Source of the DNA: Allolucifera butyrica
GTDB taxonomy: Bacteria > Bacillota > Negativicutes > Sporomusales > UPPP01
Direction: 5' to 3'
NCBI RefSeq assembly: GCF_900476375.1
Contig: NZ_UPPP01000070.1
Span: 21,957-85,956, forward strand
DNA: 64,000 nucleotides
In this document: one piece after another, positions 16,366 through 25,554 of the stretch
How positions within the stretch are numbered: position 1 is the stretch's first letter
Layout of the letters: each line of letters begins with the position of its first letter
Program-made: the position numbers and the translations under genes
The notes under the pieces: model-generated
Databases searched by the model: none
Seen by the model: the letters and a program-made list of their open reading frames with translations, nothing else
Told to the model about the DNA's origin: nothing

Positions 16366-17361
16366 ATGGGAGAAGGATATCGTCTGACCCTGCCGGCCTG
16401 GCAGGAATACTTTGAAGGACTGCAAAAAGAATTTGATATTTGGGCTCCCGTAGTTTGTAGCGGCAAAGGGGCTTATACCGGGACCGACTCCGTCCGTTAC
16501 AAGCCGGTTCATTCATTTACGGAGATTGCGTACGACCGGAAAAGTGATTTTTCCGCCAGGGAGACTCTGTTGCCCATTACTCAAACCTTATTTTATTTTA
16601 CGGAAGATAACTGGACGGAACCCAAGGTCCGGGACCGGAAAATCCTGTTATTTTTACGGAGCTGTGACATCCATGCGTTGCGGCGCCTGGATCAGATTTA
16701 TCTGGAAAATGGTCCGGCAGACCCGTATTATAAAGCGGTACGCGACCAGGTTTCTATTTGTCTCATCGAGTGCCGGCAGAGCTTTGCCAACTGCTTTTGT
16801 GCCAGTCTGAATACGAACCGGACGGAAAACTATGACCTTTTTGTGCGGCCCGATGGCGATTTTGTTGATGTGCAAATAAAAAATAGCGCTTTTCCTGCTT
16901 TACAAGGTTGTACGGCTGAAATCGAGCCCCGTTTTGTAACGGATAATGCGGTCCGGGTAACGATGCCGGCCAACCTGCCGGACCATGTTTTCGAAGTCGC
17001 CTTCTGGCAGGAGTATTCGTCCCGCTGCATCGGCTGCGGCCGCTGCAATTTTGTTTGTCCGACATGTACTTGTTTTTCCATGCAGGATATTTTTTATAAG
17101 GATAATGAGAAGTCGGGCGAGAGGCGGCGGGTGTGGGCTTCCTGCATGGTCGACGGTTTTACCGACATGGCGGGCGGCCATTCTTTCCGCCAAAGTTATG
17201 GGGAGCGGATGCGATTCCGGGTTTTGCATAAGGTATATGATTATAAAAAACGCTTTGGCGAGTCTATGTGTGTCGGCTGCGGCCGTTGCGACGATGTCTG
17301 CCCGGAATACATTTCTTTTTCGCATGCCATTAACCGGCTGCAGCCAAAGGAGGGAGAATAA
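16366..17361 (+). CDS. asrA: Anaerobic sulfite reductase subunit A (Fe-S electron carrier)
   Basis: A 331-residue cytosolic ferredoxin-like subunit that passes electrons to the sirohaem subunit for sulfite to sulfide reduction. Two [4Fe-4S] motifs near the C-terminus, CIGCGRCNFVCPTC and CVGCGRCDDVCP, and a central Cys-rich region (SCDIHALRR, CRQSFANCFC) match the AsrA/HycB-like family. The frame is open 11 codons upstream to a GTG, but AAAGGAGG 8 bases before the ATG at 16366 fixes the start. First gene of asrABC, 1 base from asrB. Probably controlled by the palindrome at 16292. Confidence 0.94.
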   Translation: MGEGYRLTLPAWQEYFEGLQKEFDIWAPVVCSGKGAYTGTDSVRYKPVHSFTEIAYDRKSDFSARETLLPITQTLFYFTEDNWTEPKVRDRKILLFLRSCDIHALRRLDQIYLENGPADPYYKAVRDQVSICLIECRQSFANCFCASLNTNRTENYDLFVRPDGDFVDVQIKNSAFPALQGCTAEIEPRFVTDNAVRVTMPANLPDHVFEVAFWQEYSSRCIGCGRCNFVCPTCTCFSMQDIFYKDNEKSGERRRVWASCMVDGFTDMAGGHSFRQSYGERMRFRVLHKVYDYKKRFGESMCVGCGRCDDVCPEYISFSHAINRLQPKEGE

Positions 17362-17362
17362 C

Positions 17363-18151
17363 ATGAATCTATACCGTCCTTTTCCGTCTGTAATCAGCCG
17401 GATTATCCCGCATACCGCCATCGACTATACTTTTATCATGCAGTATGAAGGAAGCGTAAAGCCGGGGCAGTTTTTTGAGGTATCTCTGCCCAAATACGGC
17501 GAAGCTCCCATTTCAGTAAGTGATATAGGGCCCGGTTATATTGGGCTGACCATCCGGAAGGTGGGTGTTGTTACCAACAGCATTCACACTATGCGGGCCG
17601 GTGATACCTTATATTTGCGGGGACCCTACGGCAACGGTTTTGATCTGGAACAGTACAAAGACCGGGAAGTGATTGTAGCGGCCGGCGGAACAGGCCTGGC
17701 GCCGGTAAAAGGCCTGGTCGACTATTTTGCGGCCCATCGCCGGGAGGCTAAGTCGTTCACTTTACTGGCCGGATTCAAGTCGCCTGCTGATATCTTGTTC
17801 CGGGAGGATTTGGCGGCTTGGGAAAAAAGTCTGAATGTCGTTTTAACGGTCGATCAAGGCGACGCCTATTATACCGGACGTACGGGACTGATTACCCAAT
17901 ATGTGCGGGAAGCCGCCATTGAGGACCGGAACCAGGTTCAGGTAATTGTCGTGGGGCCGCCGGTAATGATCAGGCACACGGCTGCCGAATTTTTACGGCA
18001 GGGAGTCCGGGAAGACAATTTATGGGTTTCTTACGAGCGGAAAATGTGCTGCGGCGTCGGCAAGTGCGGGCACTGTAAGATGGATGATACCTATATTTGC
18101 CTGGAAGGTCCCGTATTTAACTATACCAAAGCCAAGGGGCTATTCGACTAG
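17363..18151 (+). CDS. asrB: Anaerobic sulfite reductase subunit B (FAD, NADH-binding)
   Basis: A 262-residue flavoprotein of the ferredoxin-NADP reductase type, which takes electrons from NADH. FAD region RGPYGNGFDL near residue 93, nucleotide-binding AAGGTGLAPVKGL near 110, and the C-terminal cysteines CCGVGKCGHCK plus a later Cys for a [2Fe-2S] cluster, as in dihydroorotate dehydrogenase electron-transfer subunits and AsrB. The frame is open further upstream inside asrA, but AAAGGAGGG precedes the ATG at 17363, one base after the asrA stop, indicating translational coupling. Confidence 0.94.
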   Translation: MNLYRPFPSVISRIIPHTAIDYTFIMQYEGSVKPGQFFEVSLPKYGEAPISVSDIGPGYIGLTIRKVGVVTNSIHTMRAGDTLYLRGPYGNGFDLEQYKDREVIVAAGGTGLAPVKGLVDYFAAHRREAKSFTLLAGFKSPADILFREDLAAWEKSLNVVLTVDQGDAYYTGRTGLITQYVREAAIEDRNQVQVIVVGPPVMIRHTAAEFLRQGVREDNLWVSYERKMCCGVGKCGHCKMDDTYICLEGPVFNYTKAKGLFD

Positions 18152-18162
18152 GAGGGAGAAAC

Positions 18163-19116
18163 GTGCAGCATGATATTAATGTCAAACAGCTGAAAAAGAA
18201 TGCCTTCCGGGTCACGAAGGTACGTTACCGGACAGCGGTGCGCATCCGGGTGCCGGGCGGGCATCTGGATGCTAAATATCTGGCGGTGGTTCAGCAGGTG
18301 GCGGAGACCTTCGGCAACGGTACGGTGCATATAACAACCCGGCAGGGGTTTGAAATTCCCGGTATTGCCATGGCGGATATGCCGGCAGTCAACCGGGCCA
18401 TCCGGCCGCTGCTGGAGGGTCTGGACATTCCCGGCAGTGATCCGGATATCGGCTATCTGGCAGCAGGAACCCGCAATATTACCGCCTGTATCGGCAGCCG
18501 GGTCTGTCCTTTTGCCAACTATGACACAACAGCCCTGGCCTGTAAAATTGAAAAAAACGTGTTCCCTCATGATTATCACGTGAAAATTGCCCTGACCGGC
18601 TGTCCTAATGATTGCATTAAGGCGCGGATGCACGATTTCGGCATTATCGGCATGAATGAACCGCAATATGATGCTTACCGCTGCATTGGCTGTCAGGCCT
18701 GTGTGAAAAACTGCACCAAACGGGCGGCGGATGTACTGGAGTTTGTCAATTTTAAAGTAGAGCGCGATGCCAAACGCTGTATCGGCTGTGGCGAATGCGT
18801 CCTGAAATGTCCTACCGGGGCCTGGACACGCAGTCCGCGGCAATTATTTCAATTAGTCATTATGGGACGGACCGGGAAAAAGAATCCCCGTTTGGCGCAA
18901 CCCTTTATCCGCTGGGTGGATGAGGACAGCATTATTGGCATTATCCGGAATGTATACGCTTATATTCAGGAATATATGGACCCTGCCGCACCGGGCGGCA
19001 AGGAACATGTCGGCTATATTGTCGACCGGACAGGGTATCCGGTATTTAAAGAATGGGTGTTGCGGGGTGTGGTTCTAAACCCGGAAGCCCAAGTAGCTCC
19101 GAGTATCAACTGGTAA
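18163..19116 (+). CDS. asrC: Anaerobic sulfite reductase subunit C (sirohaem-Fe-S catalytic subunit)
   Basis: A 317-residue catalytic subunit carrying sirohaem and Fe-S clusters; reduces sulfite to sulfide. Seen: nitrite/sulfite reductase ferredoxin-like half domain (TTRQGFEIPGI, residues about 55-66), the sirohaem-cluster cysteines CIGSRVCPFANYD and LTGCPNDCIKA (about 108-150), then an inserted 2x[4Fe-4S] ferredoxin (CIGCQACVKNC, CIGCGECVLKCP, about 170-215). GTG start with GGAGGGAG upstream, 11 bases after asrB. Ends in a long hairpin terminator. Together the three genes form a complete dissimilatory AsrABC operon. Confidence 0.95.
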   Translation: MQHDINVKQLKKNAFRVTKVRYRTAVRIRVPGGHLDAKYLAVVQQVAETFGNGTVHITTRQGFEIPGIAMADMPAVNRAIRPLLEGLDIPGSDPDIGYLAAGTRNITACIGSRVCPFANYDTTALACKIEKNVFPHDYHVKIALTGCPNDCIKARMHDFGIIGMNEPQYDAYRCIGCQACVKNCTKRAADVLEFVNFKVERDAKRCIGCGECVLKCPTGAWTRSPRQLFQLVIMGRTGKKNPRLAQPFIRWVDEDSIIGIIRNVYAYIQEYMDPAAPGGKEHVGYIVDRTGYPVFKEWVLRGVVLNPEAQVAPSINW

Positions 19117-19162
19117 AAAACGGCCTTTCTTTTTTCGCAGGAAAAAGAAAGGCCGTTTTTTT
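19115..19162 (+). terminator. Terminator of asrABC
   Basis: A perfect stem of about 20 bp (19115-19134 with 19142-19161), loop TCGCAGG, A6 and T7 ends; the stem starts inside the asrC stop codon. Confidence 0.92.
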
Positions 19163-19180
19163 GCCCTGAGTATGGACGGG

Positions 19181-19236
19181 TTTTCCTGCGCCCCGAGCCC
19201 TGCGCCATGGACCGAAAAACCGCGTTTGCGGTTTTT
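19181..19236. repeat. Dispersed 26-bp element joined to an ACCGC hairpin, copy 1
   Basis: Bases 19187-19212 contain GAGCCCTGCGCCATGGAC, shared with 19856-19881 and, on the minus strand, 37719-37744. Directly after it AAAAACCGC-GTTT-GCGGTTTTT (19215-19236) is a terminator-type hairpin for the minus-strand hydrolase that ends at 19238. Confidence 0.7.
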
Positions 19237-19237
19237 C

Positions 19238-19726
19238 TTATCCTGCCAGAAATTTTTTCAGCGCATTGAACGAAATGAGATCGTTGATGCTCTCCACAAA
19301 AGTGATGTTGGCCGGATTGCGGCTGCCGATGGAACCGCGCAGAATGACCGGTGTCAAGTCCCGGTCAAGTGCTGCCCGGCAGGTGGACAATACACAATTT
19401 TCAGCTGCATAGCCGGTCAGGATGAGCGTGTCGGCGCCATACTCTTCAACTAATTGCCCCAGGGAAGTTTTGTTGAACGCATTGCCATAGGTCTTGTGGA
19501 CACGAGGGTCGGCAGACAGCAGGTGTAAATCGGCGGCAAGTTCAAAGCCTTCCGTACCGGGGACCAGGCCGTCCCGCTCATTAATGTGCTGAATGGCAAT
19601 AATCGGCAACTTGTTCTCCCGGAATAAATCTATGGCCGCGTTGATGACCGGGATAGCCTGCTGCAGCGAAGGCGCATTGGGAGGAAAAGCTTTCTGAACG
19701 TCGATTACCAATAAGACTGGTTTCAT
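19238..19726 (-). CDS. Isochorismatase-fold cysteine hydrolase
   Basis: A 162-residue hydrolase of the isochorismatase/nicotinamidase superfamily. The triad is visible: Asp9 in VIDVQKAF, Lys78 in RVHKTYGNAF and Cys111 in YAAENCVLST, with the cis-peptide neighbour region around GYAAE. Members hydrolyse nicotinamide, N-carbamoyl compounds, isochorismate or similar; none of these can be chosen from this context. The frame opens at a GTG inside the ribosome binding site; the ATG at 19726 is 8 bases after GAGG and is preferred. Monocistronic. Confidence 0.85.
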   Translation of the reverse strand: MKPVLLVIDVQKAFPPNAPSLQQAIPVINAAIDLFRENKLPIIAIQHINERDGLVPGTEGFELAADLHLLSADPRVHKTYGNAFNKTSLGQLVEEYGADTLILTGYAAENCVLSTCRAALDRDLTPVILRGSIGSRNPANITFVESINDLISFNALKKFLAG

Positions 19727-19842
19727 TATAATCACCTCGTTATTTTTGGCTATAGCTTAAGAACTATATACAGCGTTCTACCGGCGTAATAAAAATCCTC
19801 CTGCTGTGTGAACGACTATGATTTGAGCCGGCGGAAGCTTTC

Positions 19843-19881
19843 CACCGGGTTTTCACGCGCCCTGAGCCCTGCGCCACGGAC
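19843..19881 (+). repeat. Dispersed 26-bp element, copy 2
   Basis: CGCGCCCTGAGCCCTGCGCC starts at 19856 and continues to 19881; it differs from the 37.7-kb copy at one position and from the 19.2-kb copy at three. The flank CGGGTTTTC just before it is also shared with copy 1. The rest of the gap 19727-19984 shows nothing else clear. Confidence 0.7.
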
Positions 19882-19984
19882 CTAAAGACCTTTCTCATAG
19901 CCGCAAGGCATGAATACGATAGCGAATTGATATTTCCCGTTATTTCGTCCTTGGTGTAAACTCGTAAACAAAAGGAGTGGTCAA

Positions 19985-20347
19985 ATGAAATATGTTAGGG
20001 TTTGGGCCCAAGTTGGTATTTTATATGTATTCGCCTTGGTATGTAATGAGATTGCCCGGTGCTGGCAGCTTGGCATACAAGGCAGTGTCATTGGCATAAT
20101 CGCATTATATCTGCTTTTGGAATGGAAGGTGATTCCGTTAAAATGGATTGAGGCAGGAGCCAATTTTCTTATCGCGGAAATGCTGTTATTTTTTGTTCCC
20201 TCCGCTGTTGGAGTTATGCGCTATTCCGATTTGATGCTAAAGCAGGGGGGCGAATTTCTGTTGATTATTGTCGTCAGCACGCTGCTGGTTATGGTGTATG
20301 TGGGCTGGATGTCCGAATGGCTGCTGGGTATTAGAGAGAAAAGGTGA
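19985..20347 (+). CDS. lrgA: CidA/LrgA family membrane protein
   Basis: A 120-residue inner-membrane protein with about four hydrophobic helices, of the holin-like CidA/LrgA family (murein hydrolase export modulation in staphylococci; pyruvate uptake in bacilli). The family motif GSVIGIIALYLLL is near residue 33-45 and FFVPSAVGVM near 68-77. AAAGGAGTGGTCAA ATG gives the start. Followed after 4 bases by lrgB, the usual pair. No LytS/LytR regulator is adjacent. Confidence 0.9.
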   Translation: MKYVRVWAQVGILYVFALVCNEIARCWQLGIQGSVIGIIALYLLLEWKVIPLKWIEAGANFLIAEMLLFFVPSAVGVMRYSDLMLKQGGEFLLIIVVSTLLVMVYVGWMSEWLLGIREKR

Positions 20348-20351
20348 GAAT

Positions 20352-21071
20352 ATGACGATACTGGTTAGTTTTTTGGCAACCTTATTTGTTTATTGGGGAA
20401 CAAAAAAAATTTATAGTTATAAACCGATTCCCTTCTTATCGCCGCTGCTGGTCTGTCCGGTACTATTGATTATCGGGTTGACGGTGTGGCGGGTATCAAT
20501 CGATACGTATAATACAGGTAGCCGCCTGTTTAGTGACATGCTGCAGCCGGCAACGGTTGCATTGGCCGTTCCCATGTACAAAAACCGGTCGATTTTACGC
20601 CAATATATCTGGGAGATTACCGGCGGTGTTGTCAGCGGCATGGTGGTGGCCATAGGTTCTTCGCTACTTTTGGCGCGATATGCCGCTATGAGTTCGGAAC
20701 TTATAGACAGTATGGCACCGCGTTCGGTGACAACCCCCATTGCCATGAACCTGTCGCAAATGCTGGGGGGAATCCCGGCGATAACTGCTGTATTTGTTAT
20801 TTTAACAGGATTAGCGGGTCTTATTCTAGGTCCCGTCGTGATCCGTCTCTTGTCAATGCAAAGTCCGATTGCCAAAGGAATGATATTAGGCATTGCCGCT
20901 CATGGCACCGGTACAAGCAAAGCCTATGAACTGGGATCACTGGAAGGAGCGATTGCCAGTCTGTCCATGATTTTTTCCGGCCTTGCCGCCACACTGCTGG
21001 CGCCGGCCCTGGTACCCCGCCTGCTGGCGTTTTTAAACAGCCCTTTTTCCGCCTTTCTGTCCGGCCGGTAA
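20352..21071 (+). CDS. lrgB: LrgB/CidB family membrane protein
   Basis: A 239-residue polytopic membrane protein with the LrgB signature: PRSVTTPIAM near residue 118, and the C-terminal GILGIAAHGTGTSKA-like segment (here ILGIAAHGTGTSKAYELG) near 185-200. It partners LrgA. The frame stays open upstream through the end of lrgA, but the ATG at 20352 behind AAGGTGAG is the proper start. Function in this organism, whether pyruvate transport or autolysis control, cannot be decided from sequence. Confidence 0.9.
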   Translation: MTILVSFLATLFVYWGTKKIYSYKPIPFLSPLLVCPVLLIIGLTVWRVSIDTYNTGSRLFSDMLQPATVALAVPMYKNRSILRQYIWEITGGVVSGMVVAIGSSLLLARYAAMSSELIDSMAPRSVTTPIAMNLSQMLGGIPAITAVFVILTGLAGLILGPVVIRLLSMQSPIAKGMILGIAAHGTGTSKAYELGSLEGAIASLSMIFSGLAATLLAPALVPRLLAFLNSPFSAFLSGR

Positions 21072-21219
21072 GGAATGTGCCACATTGTAAATTCGCAGCG
21101 GGAATTATATAATAACAAAGAGAAAATGAATTTTGCAAAAAAAATTCACTAAGCTTATCTTTCTGGAAGAATTCGAGGGACAGGGGACTGTGAAAGTGGG
21201 AATAAAGGCGGGACGGGGA

Positions 21220-22182
21220 ATGTCAGAAATCAAAAACCAGCAAGAGCCGATGCTGCGGGGCCGGTTTGCCCCCAGTCCGACGGGAGAAATGCATCTGGGC
21301 AACGCCTGGACGGCATTGTTGGCTTGGCTGCAGGTCCGGGCCGCCAGGGGGACGATGGTCCTGCGTCTGGAGGACTTGGATCCGGACCGCTCCCGGCCGG
21401 AATACGGTGCCGGCTTGATGGATGACCTGACTTGGCTGGGACTTGACTGGGATGAGGGACCGGACCGGGGGGGATTGTATGGGCCATACCGGCAAAGCCA
21501 GCGGCGCCATCTTTATCAGCAGGCGCTGGAACAGTTGGCGGCGGCCGGTTTAATTTATCCCTGCTATTGCACGCGGGCGCAACTGGCTGCGTCGGCGCCG
21601 CACGCCGGCAGCGGGGAACGGATTTATTCCGGCCTTTGCCGGCGGCGTCCGCCGGTTTCCGGCGATGAAGGACTTCATCCAGCCCTGCGTTTAGTTGTTC
21701 CATCAGGTACGATCTCATTTACGGACGGGGTCCGGGGCCTTATAAGACAGGATGTCCAACGGGAGACAGGGGACTTTGTTGTCCGGCGGTCCGACGGAAT
21801 TCACGCCTATCAACTGGCAGTGGTAGTAGATGATGCGGCAATGAAAATTACGGCAGTACTGCGCGGGGATGACCTCTTAAGTTCGACGCCGCGGCAATTA
21901 TTGCTCTATAAGCTGCTGCAGCTCAGTCTGCCTGCGTTCACCCATGTGCCGCTATTAATCAGTGAGGATGGGCACCGTCTTTCCAAACGGCAACGGGATT
22001 TATCCATTACCGCCCTGCGCCGCCGGGGAGTCAAAGCAACGGCGATTATCGGCTATCTGGCCTGGAAGGCGGGCCTTATTGAAAAACGCCAGCCTGTAAT
22101 GCCATCAGACCTTGTGGCCGGGTTTACTTTGTCCGGTATTCCCGCCGGACCGGTCATAGTGGAACGGGATTTAACATTTTAG
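21220..22182 (+). CDS. gluQ: Glutamyl-Q tRNA(Asp) synthetase
   Basis: A 320-residue GluRS paralogue that attaches glutamate to queuosine in tRNA(Asp), lacking the anticodon-binding domain. Seen: RFAPSPTGEMHLGNAWTAL (HIGH region), LRLEDLDPDRSRP, CYCTRAQL and SGLCRRR Cys ligands of the zinc site, and HRLSKRQRD (KMSKS region). At about 300 residues it is the length of GluQRS rather than full GluRS. The frame extends upstream to 21133; the ATG at 21220 is preferred because homology begins just after it, though its ribosome binding site is poor, so the start is uncertain. Implies the host makes queuosine. Confidence 0.88.
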   Translation: MSEIKNQQEPMLRGRFAPSPTGEMHLGNAWTALLAWLQVRAARGTMVLRLEDLDPDRSRPEYGAGLMDDLTWLGLDWDEGPDRGGLYGPYRQSQRRHLYQQALEQLAAAGLIYPCYCTRAQLAASAPHAGSGERIYSGLCRRRPPVSGDEGLHPALRLVVPSGTISFTDGVRGLIRQDVQRETGDFVVRRSDGIHAYQLAVVVDDAAMKITAVLRGDDLLSSTPRQLLLYKLLQLSLPAFTHVPLLISEDGHRLSKRQRDLSITALRRRGVKATAIIGYLAWKAGLIEKRQPVMPSDLVAGFTLSGIPAGPVIVERDLTF

Positions 22183-22193
22183 AAAAACTAAGC

Positions 22194-22238
22194 GGGCTGT
22201 GAAAAACTACGGATAAGTTTCTCACAGCCCTGTTTTTT
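22194..22238. terminator. Bidirectional terminator between gluQ and the GGDEF-EAL gene
   Basis: GGGCTGTGA (22194-22202) pairs with TCACAGCCC (22222-22230), extended by AAACT/AGTTT, followed by TGTTTTTT. The minus-strand stop codon lies inside the stem. Confidence 0.85.
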
Positions 22239-24243
22239 CAATTTGCAGCAGGGCCGTTATTTCCGCTGCCGGGAGAGGCCGGCTGAAAAAATAGCCCTGC
22301 ATTACGTCACACCGCAGTTTTTGCAAAAATTGCATTTGCTCAATGGTTTCCACTCCCTCGGCCACGACGGATAATCTTAGATTCCGGCACAAGGCAATAA
22401 TGGTTTGGGCAATAATGGCACCATCCGAATGATCATTGATGTCCAGAATGAAAGAACGGTCAATTTTAAGGGAATGAATGGGAAACCGTTTCAGATAAAT
22501 CAAGGAGGAGTAACCTATACCGAAATCATCCAGGCTGATGTGGATCCCTTTTTCGCATAATGCCTGCAGTAACTGAATCGTAAAATCAGCATCTTTCATG
22601 GCGATGCTTTCGGTAATTTCCAGAGTGAGCCATTCCGGGGATAATCCGGAGTCTGCCAGAGCGCCGGTAATGACGGCTAAAAGATTAGCTTGTTGAAATT
22701 GGCGGGCCGAAAGATTAACCGACATGGAAACCGGCGTCAATCCCATGTTTCGCCACTCTTTATTTTGCCGGCAAGCCGTGCGTAAGACCCATTCACCAAT
22801 CGGAACGATGAGACCATTTTCTTCGGCAGCGCCAATAAATTCCGTGGGCGGGATCAGTCCCTTTTCGGGGTGGAGCCAGCGCAATAAAGCTTCAACCCCT
22901 ACGATGGAACCACCTAAGTCAACCTGAGGCTGATAATAAAGGACAAATTGATTTTCTTCGAGAGCATGATGCAGACTATTTTCAAGTTCCAACCGTCTGG
23001 CCAGGTACGATTCCATATCATTCATATAATACTGATAATGTCCTTTGCCATGTTCTTTTGCTTTATACATGGCCATGTCGGCTTGTTTCATCAGAGTGTC
23101 GGTATCCTGCCCGTCGCGGGGAAATAAAGCAATACCGATTCTACCGCTGGGGCGAAACGGTTTGCCCTCAAAAAACCACGGCTGCCGAATCGCAGCAATG
23201 ACTGTTTCCGCCAAGGCCGACACCTGTTCCACACTTTCGGCGGCGGGCAGCAAAAGGGTAAATTCATCGCCGCCCATGCGGGCTACTGTTACTTGCTCAC
23301 CGGTACAGCGGGTCAGCCGCCCGGCGATGGCCCTGAGTAACTGATCGCCGGCGGCGTGGCCCAGGGTATCATTTACCAGTTTGAAATCATCCAGATCCAA
23401 AAAAAGGAGGGCTAACTGCTGCTGGTGCTGCCGGCATGCCGCCAGATTTTCTTCCAGCCGGTTCTGAAACAGCAGCCGGTTGGGAAGCCCGGTCAATGAA
23501 TCGTGATAAGCCAAATATTCCAGGCGTTCCCGGTATAGTCTTTTCTCGGTTATATCCAAAAACTGCACGGCAAATAAACCCGGTTCCGGGCTATAGACTT
23601 CGACGGCAAAATAACGTCCCAAATCGGCAGAATAGTCGGTAATGGACGTGGCCTGGCCGGTTAGGGCAACCCGGCCGAATGTTTCAATCCAGTAGGGTTC
23701 AATGCCGGGCAGAAGTTCGCGGACGGTTTTGCCAAGTATTTGATCACGTCTCAGTCCGGTAATACGTTCAAAAGCCGGATTCACTCCCAGAAAGCGGTAG
23801 TCGACCGGTTTTCCCGCTTCGTCGCAGATGATTTCGTGCAGACCAAAAGCATTCAGCATATTATCGAACAGGGAACGGTATTTTTCTTCATTGCGATGTA
23901 ACGCTGCCGATTGCTGCTGCAGTTCCGTGTATTGCCGGCGCAGTTCTTCTTCGCTGGTTCGCAATTCCTTATAGGCCGATTCCAGCGCCTGATTCGCCGA
24001 GAATAAATGCTCCTTGACCTGGTAAACCTGCCGTATAAAATAGCGGGTGGCGTAATAGAGCAGCCAAGCAGTAACCGCAACAAAAGTATAGCCTTTATAC
24101 ATACTGAAACGTAAAAACTGATGCATATTTCCCGTCACGGCGGCAAGGAAACGGTCGGAAAATAAAATCCATAAGAAGCCGGCAACGGAATAAAGGGTCA
24201 CAATTCGAATTGAAATTTGCTGTGACCGGAATTTCTGACACAT
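22222..24243 (-). CDS. Membrane GGDEF-EAL protein with PAS domain
   Basis: A 673-residue dual cyclic-di-GMP protein. Order: two membrane helices (about 12-35 and 48-70), coiled coil (about 75-120), PAS domain (about 120-245), GGDEF domain (about 250-410; signature MGGDEF intact, DSLTGLPNR present), EAL domain (about 420-665; [15 protein letters not shown] and EGVET catalytic motifs intact). Both activities could therefore be functional. The frame opens 33 codons earlier, but the ATG at 24243 is preceded by CCAAAGGA with 8-base spacing and precedes the first membrane helix directly; an ATG at 24279 is an alternative. Contrast with the degenerate GGDEF protein at 4050. Confidence 0.92.
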   Translation of the reverse strand: MCQKFRSQQISIRIVTLYSVAGFLWILFSDRFLAAVTGNMHQFLRFSMYKGYTFVAVTAWLLYYATRYFIRQVYQVKEHLFSANQALESAYKELRTSEEELRRQYTELQQQSAALHRNEEKYRSLFDNMLNAFGLHEIICDEAGKPVDYRFLGVNPAFERITGLRRDQILGKTVRELLPGIEPYWIETFGRVALTGQATSITDYSADLGRYFAVEVYSPEPGLFAVQFLDITEKRLYRERLEYLAYHDSLTGLPNRLLFQNRLEENLAACRQHQQQLALLFLDLDDFKLVNDTLGHAAGDQLLRAIAGRLTRCTGEQVTVARMGGDEFTLLLPAAESVEQVSALAETVIAAIRQPWFFEGKPFRPSGRIGIALFPRDGQDTDTLMKQADMAMYKAKEHGKGHYQYYMNDMESYLARRLELENSLHHALEENQFVLYYQPQVDLGGSIVGVEALLRWLHPEKGLIPPTEFIGAAEENGLIVPIGEWVLRTACRQNKEWRNMGLTPVSMSVNLSARQFQQANLLAVITGALADSGLSPEWLTLEITESIAMKDADFTIQLLQALCEKGIHISLDDFGIGYSSLIYLKRFPIHSLKIDRSFILDINDHSDGAIIAQTIIALCRNLRLSVVAEGVETIEQMQFLQKLRCDVMQGYFFSRPLPAAEITALLQIEKTGL

Positions 24244-24435
24244 TCGACTGTCCTTTGGAGTGGTTTCGCCGGAAAGCATGGCTATCACGTCCCAACCAAA
24301 ACATTTATTTATTAAAGTTTGCATAAGGGAAACCGGAACCAAAGGAACAGGGAGAAAACATTTAAGTTCCCTGATTTCGACGAAGTTTTACAAAATTCCT
24401 TCTGAAATGAATTGGATAAATTAGGTGCTGAAAAT

Positions 24436-24467
24436 CGAAAAACGCAGGCTTGGTTATAAGCCTGCGT
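24436..24467 (-). terminator. Terminator of the arginase gene
   Basis: ACGCAGGCTT-ATAACC-AAGCCTGCGT on the minus strand, followed by TTTTC. Confidence 0.85.
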
Positions 24468-24480
24468 CATGCAAATAAGT

Positions 24481-25425
24481 TTAGCCGGTAATGTCCGTAG
24501 CTGCCGGCAATTCCTGCCGGGCCGCCGTAACGGCGGATCCGCCAAACAGGAGAGAGACTAACCGGACCGTTGCCTGTGTGGTTCGCTGGTCCTTATCCAG
24601 TAAAGGATTCAGTTCTACAAATTCGGCAGAGGTGATTTGTCCTGAATGAGCCAGTTCCTGCATGGCCAACAGACTATCAGCCCAGGATATTCCTCCCGGA
24701 ACCGGCGTACCAACTCCCGGCGCGGCGGACGGGTCTATACCGTCCAGGTCAAAACTGAGATGGATGCCGTCGCAGCGGGAAAGCAGGTAGTCCAGGGTTT
24801 CCCGGATAATCTGCGGCATGCCCCGTTCGTTAATATCGGCGACTGTAAACTGTTTTATTTTTTGGGTCCGGATTAATTCCCGTTCCCCCGGATCTATATC
24901 CCGTATCCCGATAAATACGATATTTTCCGGTTTTACTTTTGGCATATAACCGGCAACCTGAACGAGTGAAGGGTGCCCCAGTCCCATACTGGCTGCGAGC
25001 GGCATGCCATGGATGTTGCCGCTGGGAGACGTTTCGGGTGTATTCATATCGGCATGGGCGTCGTACCAAATAACCCCGAGATTATGATAATGCCGGGCCA
25101 GGCCGGCTAATGTGCCAATAGCAATACTGTGATCACCGCCTAAAACGAGGGGAAAACGGTGCCGGCCGGTGGCGAGCGAGACCATTTCCGCCAGCTCTTC
25201 ATTGGCGGTAACGACTGCGCGGAGATTCTTCAGCCGCGAGCGGCGTTGTTTGGACCTTTTTTTGGTATCGGCGGCAATGTTGCCGGCATCAATAACGTCG
25301 GCGGTTAGTAGGGTCAATGCGTCGAGAATTCCGGCAGCGCGCAGGGCGTAAGGCCCCAGATTGGTGCCGTAATGGGTCTGTCCCAGCCAGACCGGCGCTC
25401 CAATAATAGATATGCCTGTTTTCAT
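24481..25425 (-). CDS. rocF: Arginase
   Basis: A 314-residue ureohydrolase; converts arginine to ornithine and urea with a binuclear manganese centre. Metal motifs seen in order: GGDHSIAIG, DAHADMNTPE, and SFDLDGIDP, plus SGNIHGMPLA, the substrate loop typical of arginase rather than agmatinase, and PGVGTPVPGG. Length agrees. The frame opens nine codons earlier; ATG at 25425 follows AAAGGTGGTGATTC and is chosen. No other arginine or urease genes are adjacent. Confidence 0.9.
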   Translation of the reverse strand: MKTGISIIGAPVWLGQTHYGTNLGPYALRAAGILDALTLLTADVIDAGNIAADTKKRSKQRRSRLKNLRAVVTANEELAEMVSLATGRHRFPLVLGGDHSIAIGTLAGLARHYHNLGVIWYDAHADMNTPETSPSGNIHGMPLAASMGLGHPSLVQVAGYMPKVKPENIVFIGIRDIDPGERELIRTQKIKQFTVADINERGMPQIIRETLDYLLSRCDGIHLSFDLDGIDPSAAPGVGTPVPGGISWADSLLAMQELAHSGQITSAEFVELNPLLDKDQRTTQATVRLVSLLFGGSAVTAARQELPAATDITG

Positions 25426-25510
25426 CGAATCACCACCTTTTCCAAGAGACAAATAAATGAATGGACTAATAATATAGTATAGCGGTTCTTAAATAATTCC
25501 GCAAGACAGA

Positions 25511-25541
25511 GCAAAACAAAAAGACGGGCAAAATGCCCGCC
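25511..25541 (-). terminator. Terminator of the M20 peptidase gene
   Basis: An 8-bp stem GGCGGGCA/TGCCCGTC with one G-U pair on the minus strand, followed by TTTTTGTTTTG. Confidence 0.8.
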
Positions 25542-25554
25542 CGGAAATAGAAAT

